A stretch of DNA of 64,000 nucleotides, from the NCBI RefSeq assembly GCF_042186555.1, contig NC_133334.1, forward strand, positions 208,175,942 to 208,239,941, read 5' to 3'. Below the pieces are notes generated by a model. It ran no database searches and was not told the DNA's origin. It worked only from the letters and a program-made list of their open reading frames with translations. This DNA comes from Aquarana catesbeiana (Eukaryota; Chordata; Amphibia; Anura; Ranidae). The position numbers and the translations under genes were made by a program. Position 1 is the stretch's first letter. Each line of letters opens with the position of its first letter. Positions 1 through 11,690 of the stretch are shown one piece after another.

Positions 1-496
1 ATGCACCAGGAGTTGTGCAGCTCAGAGAGAGGTGAACCAGATTTTAGTCTGGGCAGAAAAGCATGTGCCATGCATATCGGCAGTTTTTATTCCAGGTATA
101 GAGAACTGGCAGGTGGACTATACAGCCTAGCTCGGGAACGAGCCCACACAAGAGCAGGCGAGTATGACAGGTTTGTTATTTTAATCAAAAAAACTGGAAG
201 CTTTACAGTCACTAACACTGACTGTGCATTGTGCCGTAGGGTTGTCTTTATACATAAAATGTAGAGGAACAAGATGGGAGCAAAAAGTTTAGGGGTAAAA
301 CTTCTGGTTAAGGACTGACCAGTGTATATTTACAGTACAAGTGTCTCAGGCTTTATATATGAAATTCACTACCTATTACATGTGATATTTATACATGTAT
401 CACTTTTATTATATTCAGACTCTATTTCTCTATTCGTCTTTCAGGACAGCACCTGGAGAGAGCGTAGCGCCACCCCAAATTTTTGGGAAACACAGG
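1..496. other. Intronic sequence, nothing recognised
   Basis: No exon, terminal inverted repeat or coding motif is recognised. The short open frames lack family motifs. The stretch ends at a 9 bp direct repeat (497-505) bounding the LINE to the right. It lies downstream of the RELA exons in gene orientation, so it is presumably RELA intron. Confidence 0.4.
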
Positions 497-505
497 AGGC
501 AAGAT
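497..505. repeat. LINE target-site duplication, left copy
   Basis: AGGCAAGAT at 497-505 recurs exactly at 6275-6283. The left copy abuts a T-rich tract (the poly-A tail of a minus-strand LINE) and the right copy abuts a C-run that would be the G-rich 5' end of the element. A 9 bp match at both expected edges supports target-primed insertion. It could be longer with mismatches. Confidence 0.65.
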
Positions 506-886
506 TTTTTTTTCTCAAAAAAAGGAATTTTTTTTTATATAAAAAGGTAACATACATGTTCAAAGAAAATTGTCATTCCAGTGTAACATTGGAGAATGAA
601 TGAACTAGTTTCTCTTACATACCACAACCTGACACTCAGTAGGTATATGGCCAACTAGGCCTCAACATTTTTCACCTAGACATTCCTGTACAATTATCTG
701 TCTTCATACAATTATACATTTCACCCGTTATTACATATCTTAAAGCAATCTGTCCATCACCAATTCTAGCGGGGATAGTCCTGGGGTATTCAACCAAGGA
801 GCCCATAACAGGTCAAATTTTCCTGGCCGGCCCCTGTGTTGAAATATATACTTTTCTAATCGTAACGTGGCTCCCATCTGAGCTAT

Positions 887-3800
887 TCATGCCTGTAATT
901 TAGAAGGGTCAGTTGCCTTGCAATGTTGGAGGATAAGTTTACGGACTTGGAAAAGAGCTCTACCAATGGCCTTTTTTGGGTTGTCCTCAATTGGGAGATC
1001 GTCAGGAATACCAAGGATACATACTTTAGGGTCCTCTGGGACCTTGACTATGAATACTTCATTTATGGGTTTTGAGGACCCCCTCCAGTAGAGATGTAGC
1101 TTTGGGGACGGCCACAATAAGTGAATGAGGTCCCCGTGGTCTCTAGTGCACCTGGTGCAATTAGCATTTTTACTGATGCCCATCTTATGCAGCCTAGCAG
1201 GTGTGAGGTGAACCCTCAACACAATATACAGTCGTTGTGCTGTGTTCAGTGAGCACCCTTGTATTGCCTGTAGGGCCTCCGCCCATTGGTCCTCCTCAAA
1301 TGCACCCACATCTCTTTCCCATGAGGATGTCACTTTAGCGGGAAAGCCTGTTAAGAATATGGATAGTAGCATGGCGTATGATCTAGATATGCAAGCCCTT
1401 AAAGTAGGACACCTCTGTCATGTAGTGGAAGATTAGGGCGGGGGATTGTATCCAAAGATTATTTCCTGCCTGTGCCTTGACAGCATGACTTAGCTGTAAA
1501 TAAGGGAATTACATTTATTGGGGTAACCCAAATTTCACCTGCAGCTCTGCAAAAGAGAGCAGGCTGCCATTAGAAAAAATGTGAACCAAGAGGGTAACAC
1601 CATGCCGTTTCCATCGCTCCGCACAAGTCAGAAGAAGCAGCTCCCCTTAATACTGCTTGTTCCATATAGGCCTGTGCCCTGTAAAGCCATTGATATCCTG
1701 TAGTTGGCGAGTTTCATTCCAAATTTTTTGGATTATGTGGGGAAGAGCTTGTTCAACTTAGCAAACAATAGAGCTTTGAGCCCCGTGACCACACTGAGCC
1801 CGTGGTATGCTGTAAAAGGGCTGTTGTAGAATCCTCACCTCCTCCCACTGCATCAGACCCACTAGGTATGGCCTAGGGAATATGTTGTAGCTGGGCGGCC
1901 AAGTAATATAACCATGGGTTGGGAAGGGCCAACCCTCCTGCATCTTTGGGTTTCTGGAGCTGCTCCAATCTAATTCTAGGGGGTTTATTAAGCCAGAGGA
2001 AACCCAGAAACAGGGACTCTAAATATTTTAAGTGGGATTACCATAGGGGTGTTATGCAGGATGTACAAAAATTGTGGCATAAAAATCATTTTGGTGAGGT
2101 TTACTCTGCCTGCCAGCGACATTTTTAAATTTAGACCATATTTTAGATTTGTCCCTGATTTGGCCTAATAACGGGAAGAGGTTAAGGGATACATACTTGC
2201 GGGGCTGTGACCCAAACACCCAAGTATTTAAATTTTGTTGATACAACCGACATAGCCTCCCCCAGGAACCCCGACGTATCCCCCAATAGCAACATGGCTT
2301 CATCGGAGTAAAAGCATAAGTTTCTCATGTATCTGTCCATATTTAAAGCCAGTTATTAAAGGATTGGAGCGCACTAGGGCTGCCATAGGCTCTATGGCAA
2401 TGGAAAAAAGTAAAGGGGATAGGGGGCAGCCCTGTCGAGTCCCTCTATGAAGTGGGAAGGGGGAGATACCCGGCCCGCCTCTCTAATTACCGCCAAAGGG
2501 GAATTGTATAGAAGTTGTACCCAGGATAGGAACACGGGTCCAAACCCAAGTTTGGTCAAAGTGGCCCAAAGATATTGCCATTCAATGCTGTCAAATGCCT
2601 TGTGGGCATCGAGAAACAGCAATGCCCTATCTCCAGTGTTTTCTGCATGAGACTGTATGTTGAGGAATAGCGAAGATTAATGGCGGTTGACCTTTCCGGT
2701 ATAAAGCCGGATTGGTCTGGGTGAATAATGGGATTTTTCTGTCATTCTGCAGGAGTGAAATCGGCCTATATGAACCTGGGTCCAGTGAGTCCTTCCCTGG
2801 TTTAAGCAGTAAAACTATGCTGGCCTGCCTCAGAGTCTGGGAGGTGTTGTGAATTCCTAGCTGAGTTTAGGCTCCGGAGCAGTTGTGGTAGTATTATATC
2901 CCCATATTGCTTGTACACCTCGATCGGGTTGCCATCATCCCCAGGCACCTTGGAGTTGGGAAAGGAGTTGGTTGCTATCAACATCTCAATAGTGATGGGA
3001 ATTTCTAGCGACTCGACGCTGGATTCCGCCAAACACAGTAGCTCTATCCCCTGTAGGAATTCCCTTACCTCCTTTAGTGTATGTGTCTGTTAGGATTGAA
3101 AGAGTTCCGAATAAAAGTCCACCAATCCTGCATAACCAAGTCAGTGGTGTTTACCACTCTTCCCAAATTACTGTGCAGGGCCCCAATAGATGGGAATAGT
3201 TGTTGTGAGTGTACTATTTTGGCCAGGAGTTTGCCCGTCTGTTCCCCCTCCTCATAAAAGGCCATTTTTTTAAAGAACCTTTTACTGTCAGCGTAAGAGG
3301 CGTCAATTCTTTTAATGGCATCATGAGCGGCTATCAATGCCTCGCGGGAACCCGCCCCTGAATTTGCAATGTAATCCGCCTCCAGGCGTCTCACCAGCTG
3401 ATTAGCTGGTTCCCCCTGTGCAGACGTATTACGTTTAATGGCATTAACCTCTGATATAAATAGTCCCCTTATGAATGCTTTAAATGCGTCCCAGGCAGCA
3501 TTCAGATTGGGGTAATCTGCGTGTCTCTGCCAGTAAGCCGCGATGTCAGTCTCAATGTTGGTGTGAGAGGGGAAGAGATTTAGCCAGAAGGCATTAAGCT
3601 TCCATGGCGCTCTTGGTAAATTAGATGCCGGTCTAACCGTCAAGCGTACCAGCAGAGGGGAGTGGTTTGAGATGCTTCTAGTTAGGTATTGCACTTCCTC
3701 AATATGTTGGGATGCCGATGTCGTGCACAGGCACATGTCAATTCTGAATAATGACAAATGTGTTTTGGAAAAGCACGAAAATTGCCTCTCTGTTGGGTTC

Positions 3801-4341
3801 CCCATTTCTCCAGGGATCCGTCCACCCCGCTTCCTCTATGAATTTTTCTAGGGCTGGCCTTGTCCTTATGGGTCCCCCTAACGGAGGGGGGCATCTATCC
3901 AGTTTTGGGTCTATGATGCCGTTAAGGTCCCCCACCAATATCAAGGGAATCCCCAGGTTACCCAATTGGTATGATAGCAGGGCCCGTAGTACTATGGGAT
4001 TAAATGGTGGAGGCATATATACCGCTGCAAGGATAAATGTCAACTGAGAAACTCTGCATAGTAAAAACACATATCTTCCTTCCTGGCCAAACACTTGAAA
4101 ATCTAGGGATCGCTGTATCAGTACACTCACCCCCCTGGAATATGAGGTGTGAGTAGAGTGATACGCCCATCCTACCCACGCATACCCCACACATGACAAA
4201 AGTATCCGAGGTCAAATGAGTTTCCTGTAAAACACATATTGCTGGGAGAAGTTCTCCAAGAGAGGTGGATACCATGGTACACTTAAGGGGGTCACTCAAG
4301 CCTCTCACATTCCATGAAACAATAGAAGTGCAGGTCATCAT
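887..4341 (-). pseudogene. LINE ORF2 (endonuclease-reverse transcriptase), frameshifted
   Basis: The N-terminal part is an APE-type endonuclease: an IVSWNVRGL start and ICVLQETHLTSD at about 4200-4330, a GDLNGIID block near 3920, and an RID...ISNHSPLLVRL block near 3640-3730 that matches the family's C-terminal SDH motif as SNH. The reverse transcriptase is seen at 2392-2622 (FLDAHKAFDSIEWQYLW, then the LGFG and LLYNSPLA blocks). The polymerase box expected as YADD reads YSDE at 2299-2310. The extreme C-terminus (887-1372) keeps the ARLHKMG...CTRC...H.LW pattern found after the RT in L1-group proteins. At least five frame changes or stops separate these blocks, so no functional protein is made. 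Confidence 0.9.
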
Positions 4342-5186
4342 GTTATACCACTATAATAAATCACTGTACTGTAATTGCACAGACAAAGCTGCCCACCACT
4401 CTAACTTGGTATGCAGTGGGCCATCACACCTGGGACATTCAAAGAGACCATCATATTTTGCAATACGTAGCCAGTTCTTGTCAGCAAGCGACTGTCATGA
4501 CTTTTCCGAGAAGGTGCTTAAGGGCAGATGATATGCCAGTGGTGAAATGATTAATTGGGGCTGGAATGATATCTTGCAAAGGGGGGCTCCTTGCACTGGG
4601 CTGTCCAGTGTTCATATTGTAATGCATGTCCGGTTGATAGCGTCTCTTCCAAAGGATCGGAAAACAGTGTTGGCGTTTCCCCTCTCCCAACGGGTTTGGG
4701 GTCACCAGTAAACAAGAGAAAAAATAAAACTCAGTAGCTGTACCAAAAACAACTGGTGGGTGTAAACAGTAACCCATTCCAATCTCTGCTGCAACAGGCA
4801 GACAGCAACCAATGTCTTGCAACTTATTACTTTGTACTCCAACCATGGATCTAAATCGCATAGGAAATATTTATGCTAATTTCCTGATAAGAAAAGGGTG
4901 CGTTTTCTCCCGGTCGTGTAACAGTGTGGCAACAAAACAGAAAAGTCTCCCTATAGGAAAGTTGTAATCCACGGATTCACTTCAATAGATTTTTAGCTGC
5001 ATACTTAATTGAGACTCAGTCCTCTTCTGCCTCAGGCCTTACAGCTTGGCGGAAAAAGTGGTCATTCGCATCAAGCCACGCAGAGGCCTCTGCTGCTGAT
5101 TCAAAGAATTGTGCCTGCCCCCTATCACTCGAAGCTTGGCAGGGTATAGCATGGCTAGTTGGCCCGGAGACGTTGAAGCCTTTTTT

Positions 5187-6041
5187 TCACCTCCCCAAAT
5201 TTGGCTCTGCCCCTTTGTACCTCAGCCGAAAAATCAGTGTAAAAGGATATACTCTCACACCCTTGAACTGTATATTGCATCTAGGTTCCCTGGCCAGGTG
5301 AAGTATAATCTCTTTATCCTTGCAGTTAAGGAGTTTGGCCAGTAAGGTGGGCGGTTGGTTCCCCGATGGAAGGGGTCTAGGTGGTACGCTGTGTGCCGAA
5401 TATGTGTCTACCGAATAAAAAGGTGTAAATACCTCCTTGCCAAACACCTCAAGCAACCAGTTTTCCACAAACTCTGTAGGATCTCTGCATTCCATCTTTT
5501 CTGGTAGTCCCACGATGCGGACATTACTCCTTTGACGGTTCTCAATGTCCTCATTTTTAAGTTCATTGATATTCGCAGTTCTAGCTGTCACCTATATCTC
5601 TCTAATAAGGGGGGACCATTTTATCCTCCACTTCAGTGACATGGCCCTCCACTGCTGTGGTGCGCTCCCAGATTTTTTTTGTATATCATGCCGGATCAAT
5701 CCCACGTCCTCTTTTAATCCTCCAAAGTGTTCCTGTAATGTCTGTACTGAGGCAGTGCACTTATGTACTGCTCTCAGGATTTCAGCCAGGGTAGGCTGTT
5801 CAGTGTCCCCCCCATCTTCTATCTCTGGGGAGAGCTGTTCTGGAGCAGCCTGCAGCGTCTGCAGTGCATGAAAAATGTCTGGGGTGGCGTCCAGCTCCTC
5901 ATCTGAGGGGCGCTCTGCAATGCCATTTAGTTTCCGTGTATAGTACACCATATCCTTGGGCATATCTTTCCCCTGGGCTCTGCGTGTTTTAGGCAATGGT
6001 TTACCCTGGCCTTTGTCCCCACGTGCACGCTGTACTACCAC
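5187..6041 (-). pseudogene. LINE ORF1 (RNA-binding protein), one in-frame stop
   Basis: The frame runs about 284 codons from an ATG at 6041 and is broken only by a stop at about 5592-5594, immediately followed by GTG in the same frame. The N-terminal third is basic (QRARGDKGQGKPLPKTRRAQ). The middle has heptad-like sequence expected of the trimeric coiled coil. The second half has RSNVRIVGLPEK and DPTEFVENWL, the RRM of L1 ORF1 proteins, then a C-terminal part with LLNCKDKEIIL. In the family this protein coats LINE RNA. It precedes ORF2 by about 0.85 kb. The single stop makes it the best-preserved part of this copy. Confidence 0.85.
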
Positions 6042-6283
6042 GGCGCCATTTTAGAGGTCATGCGGCATCTTGTCTCCTTTCTGCGGTTTGTGGGTCAGCA
6101 TGCTGTTTACAAAGCTGGCGAGGGGTCCGGATGCAGCCCGCAGTGTTCAGTGAGCTGTCAGTGGGTTCCGGTGCCGGATCGTGCCGTTGGATCGGACGGG
6201 AGAAGGATCTTTGCAGGGAGTTCTGTAAGACACGTCCTCTCTAAAGCTGCTCTTGGCCGACGCCACACCCCCCCAGGCAAGAT

Positions 6284-7258
6284 CTTTAAAAGCAGGATAC
6301 TTCCAACCATGGCCTCAGTTTTTGTGTTTCCTCTGGCATGGTGGTAGCACTACGTTGAGAACCGTTGGTGGCACTGTGCTCTTATCAGGTGGAGGGGTTA
6401 TATGCCATTTCTGTTTTTTTGTGCTTTTGCTGAATTGCTGACCGCCCCAACACTCCTGGATGGGCAGAGGGTGTTCCAGAGTCCTTTTCTCCCTCCAAGC
6501 TCCATGAGAGCATGCTGCCCAGGGAGCTTGGAGGGAGGTTGTTGCTGGGGTTTCTCACTTTCCTACAGGCCCAAATCCGGGGAAGTTACGGCTTCTGGTC
6601 ATTGGAACTAAGGGAGGAAGGGGCGGCTCTAGCTGTTGCTTTCAAGTCTAACCCTCGCAGAGGTGATACCGCCACAATTTTCATTTCGCTTTTAAAAAGC
6701 AACAGTATCTCCAGTGTGCCTACTGCATCATGGAGTCTTCAAAGGCCTCGGCAGGAGCGGGAACAAGCGCCAGATAAGCCGGGTGCATGGGATATTACAA
6801 AATATCTTGGCAAGCTCCTCTCTTCCCACATATGAAATAACTCAGGCTTAGGGAATCACCTTTCAGACACATCAAAGCACTGAATTGTAGAAAAGAAAGA
6901 AATATGTCACTTTTGCCCCATTCCCAAAACACTAGGTTTTTCTTTTGGGTTCTGGTAGCAAGAGAAAGTAAAAAAGTAGAGACAAGTTTATGGTGGTTCC
7001 TATGCAGTGAAGCAGATAATTTTCAGAAAAAACACACACTAAAAGTTAATGAAGGCTAAAAGGAAAACCCCAAATGTCCTGACAAGACTGCAATATATAA
7101 AAACATATCTGGGCACAATTAGCCTCAGAAATGAAATGTTAAATACAGAGATCTACTGTATTTATAAACATTTTTACAAAAAAGACTTAGAAAACCTTCA
7201 CCAAGAATTCTCACAATTTGTAAATGCAGATTCATTAGACAATGTGATAAACTTAGCT
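6284..7258. other. Unassigned repeat-like and intronic sequence
   Basis: A strong hairpin sits at 6491-6535 (CCCTCCAAGCTCC paired with GGGAGCTTGGAGGG). The part up to about 6800 looks repeat-derived, with a short frame MESSKASAGAGTSAR at about 6729, but I cannot name the family. From 6840 to 7140 the sequence is AT-rich with no motif. From about 7145 there is weak similarity to the reverse complement of 13630-13680, so the palindrome to the right may start here. Confidence 0.35.
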
Positions 7259-8053
7259 GTGTGAAGTTGGCACACCAGGTTTGTAAAACCTGAAAAAAAT
7301 ATACCATTCGTTCGTGCCGCAAAAATGAGCATTTGTGCCGGTTCGGTTTCTGAGATATTAAAAATATTCAATTTAATGCAAGCCCCACCCACTTTGCTCC
7401 CCATGTTGCTGGATTTTAAAAACAAACGCGCCATTCGTTTGTGCCGCAAAAATAAACGTTTGTGCCGCTTTGGTTGCGGAGATATTGAGTGGTATATGTT
7501 GTCAAACCACACTGACTTTACACCTCATTATTAAATCGTACATACAACTAGAGATTTATTTGTTCGCGGTTTGTGCAGATTTAGTGGATATTGTACATGT
7601 TTTACTTCACATGCGTAGCTGTGACACCCTTACAGGGATCCCCCCCTTCCGATTCTCTAGCGCTGACTGGAAGAACAGACGGAGGAGGAAATCTGGGGAG
7701 GGCACAGTTGGCTCTGGCTCTAGTGAGGCAGAGCCAGCTGTCAATCAGGCGGCAGGGTGGATCTCGACAGTATTGTCGGATCTGTCCCGGCTGCAGTGCT
7801 GCTCTGCGCTGTCAGGATATAGTGGGCAATAGCCCGCCACATGCACATGAGTTTTTTCGTCACAGGAGAACATACTATATGTCATCTTATGAACAAAAAG
7901 AGAAGGCCAAAAAAGGTTGGGCCATAGTTCTCTTTTAACAAAAGTTTAAACCAGGTATTAACCAAGCAAAACAGCACTCCAGCAAATTCTCTTATACAAG
8001 TCACTTCTTTTTTGAATTGCTTTTTTCGAAAAACATCTACGTCAGTAAACATT
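7259..8053. repeat. Long inverted repeat, left arm (outside the DIRS core)
   Basis: Read forward, this arm matches the reverse complement of 12745-13629 over nearly its whole length. Shared landmarks are GTGTGAAGTTGGCAC at the outer edge, CCCCATGTTGCTG, the GCGGAGATATTGAGTGGTAT block, TTTGTTCGCGGTTTGTGCAG and the AGTAAACATTC junction next to the DIRS terminal repeat. Differences are scattered substitutions and small indels. Open frames in both arms look incidental. Confidence 0.85.
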
Positions 8054-8159
8054 CTTTTCCTGACAGACTCCATGGCAGACTACGTGTGGGTTAACTCCGC
8101 CTCCTTTCCAATGCTATAGGACCCCACTCCCATAAATTTGAGCTCACCATTAGAGACTG
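8054..8159. repeat. DIRS inverted terminal repeat (3' side)
   Basis: This matches the reverse complement of 12640-12744, from TTTTCCTGACAGACTCCATG to CTCACCATTAGAGACTG. The similarity continues beyond the element into the flanking arm without a visible break. Confidence 0.85.
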
Positions 8160-8295
8160 TGTTTGTAATTAGCCAACTCATGACCAAAGGGTGGGAACTC
8201 CGTCTGCCATGGAGTCCATCAGGAAAGGAAAATTACGGTAAGTAATACATTTTCCGTTTTCCTGACAGACTTCATGGCAGACTACGTGTGGGAAA
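8160..8295. repeat. Candidate internal complementary region of the DIRS element
   Basis: It holds a reversed copy of the repeat tip (CTGCCATGGAGTCCATCAGG at about 8205-8224) and a second forward copy (TTTTCCTGACAGACTTCATG at about 8256-8275). In DIRS elements the ICR next to the 3' repeat carries sequences complementary to both outer ends and templates circle formation. Position and content both fit. Confidence 0.7.
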
Positions 8296-8298
8296 TAA

Positions 8299-9060
8299 CT
8301 AGCCAAACCACATGGTTGGGTATGCTGATAAAAAAAAGTTTAATTCTCCACGACAACCGACTGGATTCCTAAACCAAAGAACGAAGAGGATAGAGATGCA
8401 GGTTCTATGCAATAGTGTGACATAAAAGGTATTAATGGGGGCCCATGAGGCCGCCTTGTAGATGACATCAGGAGCCACATGCTGGGCTGCTGCTGCCCAC
8501 GAAGCTGCCATACCCCTGGTAGAGTGTGCTGTCACTGCCTCTGGAGGAGCCAGGCCCTTAGCCCTATAAGCCTGCTAGTTAGACTGGATGATCCAGGTTG
8601 CAATCGTTCTGGACGAAGCCTGTTTCCCCTTGTTGCCGGAGTGTAGAGCAAAGAGGAAGTCGGAGCGTCTAAAGGAGTAGGTAACTGGTAGGTATTCCTT
8701 CAGCATTTTGCCTACATCCAGAGGATGAACTTCAGAGGAACCTGGGGTCCTGAATGTAGGTAGGACAATTTCTTGGTCCTCATGGAACACTGAAGAGACT
8801 CTGGTTTTGAGCCAAGCATAGGGATGGAGGACCACCCGGTCTGGGAAGAAAGTAAGGAATGGTTCTTCATGGCGCAAGAACCCAATCTCAGAAACCCTTT
8901 TAGCCAAAGGTGATGGCTACTAGAAAGGCGACTCTTGCAGAAAAGTTCTTAGTAGAAAGCGGGGCAGATCCCACGGTGCTTAGTCCAGACAGTGAGTCGA
9001 GGACCAAGGAAATCTTGGTCTTCTGCGGCCTGCATCTGGGGAATCTTGGTCGTCTTTGGG
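8299..9060 (-). pseudogene. DIRS tyrosine recombinase, frameshifted
   Basis: The N-proximal catalytic block is at about 8870-8960 (ARVAFLVAITLAKRVSEIGF, the helix with the first catalytic Arg in RVSE). Then come PTFRTPGSSEVHPLDVGKML and YSFRRSDFLFALHSGNKGKQ at 8600-8800. The H-x-x-R box reads HSTRGMAASWA at about 8500-8530, followed by YKAASWAPINTF. The HY expected to hold the nucleophilic tyrosine is present at about 8410-8425 but lies in a shifted frame after a T-run. A gap around 8575 and further stops upstream also disrupt the frame. The enzyme would have integrated circular element DNA. Confidence 0.85.
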
Positions 9061-9189
9061 GCCTGAGTCTTTTTGCTCCACAGAAAAACTGCAGAGTTAG
9101 GAGAGTGAACAGTCCACTATGTACCAGAGAAGGCCGACAAGGCAGAGACTTGGACCCTGAGAGAGCTGATGGACAGAGACAGCTCTAGA

Positions 9190-9810
9190 CCAGATTGAGG
9201 AAAGCTGAGAATATCCTGGGATTCCCGGATTCCGAACAGTCTGAGTTTAAACTGGATGATCTATTACATTGAACTGCTTCGTTTTTCCAAGTTGCGCTGT
9301 AGCGCTGTTTTAACTCTGCTTTGGAATCCTTTAATAAACTGTTAAACGGTGTACACTTAGAGGATCTTCCTTTTTTCTATTTTTGGGGAACTTCACCGAA
9401 TATTTTATAATATACCGCACTGAGGATTTTACAAGGAATCTACAGAGTGATTTGATTCACAGTTTCCTTCTTGTATGAGATTACTGGCGGATGTGGATAT
9501 TGTCCAAGAGATCCAGGCTGTTACCAAGTCTTTGTGAACCAGGCTTATTTGACCTCCTATAATTTAGAGGTCCATCACATCCGGTAAGCGCATTTTCCTA
9601 TTGGTTTGAATATCATTGGTGCTTGTGAAGAACTACAACGGTGTTTACTCCATCAAGATTGATACTGTCCATGAGATTTAAGGACTTTTAATCTTTCAAT
9701 TTATTATTGCGCTGCACTTATTTTTATTATTTAATGTATTTTTGGGTTGGTGAATCCTATAGTGTTCAGCTTGCATCTTATATTTGTTAGTTATTTTTGC
9801 GCTGATTGCC
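9190..9810 (+). mobile_element. Unidentified insertion inside the DIRS element
   Basis: No DIRS-like translation is seen here on either strand, although gag/RT and recombinase lie on both sides. The sequence is AT-rich, has TAATAAACTG near 9331 and ends in GCGCTGCACTTA plus T-rich sequence, a repeat-tail style. No terminal repeat or clear target duplication was found, so the class is unknown and the edges are approximate. Confidence 0.4.
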
Positions 9811-9874
9811 CCTAGTTTTAATCCTGAATGATCTGCCCGTAGAGAATGAGAATGACAAACTTGGCCCAAATTCT

Positions 9875-10400
9875 CTAATAGACTTTATTCGTGCTTGCCC
9901 TTCTCGAGCCCATGAGGGTGGAAATTACCTTGAGCAAGTTCTGACCCGCAAAAGGGCTCCCCAACCAGCACCACTGGCATCGGTCAAGACCGTGACCCAC
10001 AAGACGGGGGCGATGGAGTGGCAGGTGAGCAGATTTCTGCGCTGGAGCCACCAGAAGAAGCTGTTCCTCATCACTGAAGTTATGTGAATGGACCGATTGT
10101 CGTCCCCCGAATTCCATTGTTGCAGAAACCCTATCTGAAAAGAGCCCAATCTTCCCAGAGACCACTTGACCATGGGGGTCGTAGAGACCATTGTGCCGAT
10201 AATCTTTAAGCATTGCGAGGCTTTTAGGTGTGAAGACCTCGGAGCTTGTGAGATTCTTCCTTGAATGACTGGAATCTTTTCCACGGGGAGAGAGATGGAA
10301 CTTTCTACCGTGTGGCACCAAGTACAGTATATCAGGCGCTGGACTGGTTCCAGATTGCTTCTCTTCCAGCACGTCTGGGAAAAAGCAGACACGCACCCCC
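9875..10400 (-). pseudogene. DIRS reverse transcriptase connection and RNase H, partial
   Basis: Reading the minus strand, SNLEPVQRLIY is followed by SISLPVEKIPVIQGRI, then LKIIGTMVSTTPMVKW, then LTDASGAGWGALL. This order (thumb and LP-EK block, then the TDAS-GWGA RNase H motif) is characteristic of DIRS polymerases. The frame flips between two overlapping frames, so several indels exist. The upstream fingers and palm with the polymerase YxDD box are not visible: the gag tail runs almost straight into the thumb. This suggests an internal deletion of the catalytic core near 10400. Confidence 0.8.
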
Positions 10401-11690
10401 ACCCGACCCGCCTGGGCAGGCCCAAACTCAAAATGGCTTAGCTGGCTTTCGTCCACTGGACGTCTGGCTCTTAGCGGGCTTCTGGAAGGGTGCCTGTCTT
10501 CTGCTCCAATTCCTTCTGATATCTTGGCCGGGCCTGAGGGAGCGTGCTTCCCTTAAACGCTCAGTACTATGTCTTCGGTGCTGAGGCCTTTTCTGATTTA
10601 ACAGATGCCTAACCTGAGGCAGGAAGCCCGACCTGCCACCTGTGGCCCAGGTTATGGCACTATCCAGCTTGTCACCAAACAGCGAGGACTGTTCAAGGGG
10701 ATCCTACACCAGGCCTGCTTAAATGCTGGGTCAGCGAGCCAGGGGCGTAACCACAAGGCCCGCTTGGCCGTGACCGAGGACAGCATAGTCTGGGCGGATA
10801 AGGTCGATTGAAGCCCCCCCAGGAAGGCCACCACCAGCTTCAGATCCTGGATTACCGAAGCCCCTGGCCAGTTAGTCTGAGACTCCTCTGATCACGGAAC
10901 TAACATTCTCCATCTGAGACCTCCATGGCCTTGGACATGGCCGCAAGGGCCAAGGCAGGTTTGCAAGCCATCCCGGCTGACCCGTAAATCCTTTTAAGCC
11001 ATCCCGGCTGACCTTTTAATCTTGATCTATTCTTCTCTCAAGCCCATATTTGAAAGATACCGCATCCAGAGGAAGAGTGATGCATTTAGCTAGTCGCATC
11101 ACAGCTGCGTCTACGAGGGCAGCATTTTTCAGATATTTCACTTCCTCAGCCTTGAAGGGGTATAAACATGGAGGTTCTACTTGACAGAGGTCTTGTTATC
11201 TAGCTTGCTCCATTCCTCGACAATAATATCCTTTAATTCAGAGAGGAGTGGAAAATTGGAATGTTCTTTCCCCAGATGCTTAAAGAATTTCTTCTGTTTA
11301 GCCGGGGGAGTAGAAGAGTCTTCCCACTTAAGGGCCTCTTTGACCACTTTAATTAGTGGAAAAACCAGGGTGAAGTCGAAGCCTCCGACAAACTCATCTC
11401 CCTCCGTCTCGCTGTGCGAGGAATCAGGGGAGGAATCATAAGGCTGGAATGGGCCGGATGACCAGTGTCTCCATTTCCTGGCTTTCAGCATCTTTTTCCC
11501 GACCGCCTTGGCATAACCCCAGCAGGATCTGTGATCAAAACGGCTGTCATGGCGGTGGGTGCGGTGTTGGGAGGAGGAATGGGAACATCTCCTCTGTTGG
11601 GAGGAGGAATGGGAACATCTCCTCTATTGGGAGGAGGAATGGGAACATCTCCTCTTCTAGACGGAGAGTCACGTCTGGACCTTGATGAAG
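10400..11690 (-). pseudogene. DIRS gag-like protein, interrupted
   Basis: The best frames are 11177-11491 (FDFTLVFPLIKVVKEAL, FKHLGKEHSNFPLLSEL and DIIVEEWSK) and about 11030-11165 (YPFKAEEVKYLKNAALVDAA, VMRLAKCITLPLD and ERRID). A third block, ACKPALALAAMSKAMEVSDG, lies at about 10910-10965. All are typical of vertebrate DIRS gag. The N-terminal part is Arg/Ser/Pro-rich and contains a 30 bp tandem repeat at about 11567-11655 giving RGDVPIPPPN three times. A short tandem duplication around 10965-11013 inserts a stop. The C-terminal tail is basic and proline-rich (ARPLRARRPVDESQ). Confidence 0.8.
11567..11655. repeat. 30 bp tandem repeat, three copies, in the gag region
   Basis: Units begin GGGAGGAGGAATGGGAACAT. 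Thirty bases is a multiple of three, so the repeat extends the gag N-terminal region in frame, adding a proline-rich decapeptide each time. Copies differ by about one base. Confidence 0.85.

Larger units (their letters stand above)
506..6274 (-). mobile_element. L1-group LINE retrotransposon, near full length, decayed
   Basis: On the minus strand the order is 5' leader (about 6042-6274), ORF1 (5187-6041), a short spacer, ORF2 (887-4341) and a 3' untranslated region ending in an interrupted T-rich tract at 506-545. Flanking 9 bp direct repeats define the ends. About 5.8 kb is a usual length for an L1 or Tx1-type element. ORF1 has one in-frame stop and ORF2 is broken by frameshifts, so it is inactive. 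It sits in the RELA transcription unit in the same orientation as the gene. Confidence 0.9.

Noticed and set aside
7470..7938. Frames of 115-120 residues in the left inverted arm as coding
   Set aside because: The inverted arm has a similar peptide but with indels that shift the frame and no family motif; conservation follows the DNA, not a protein.
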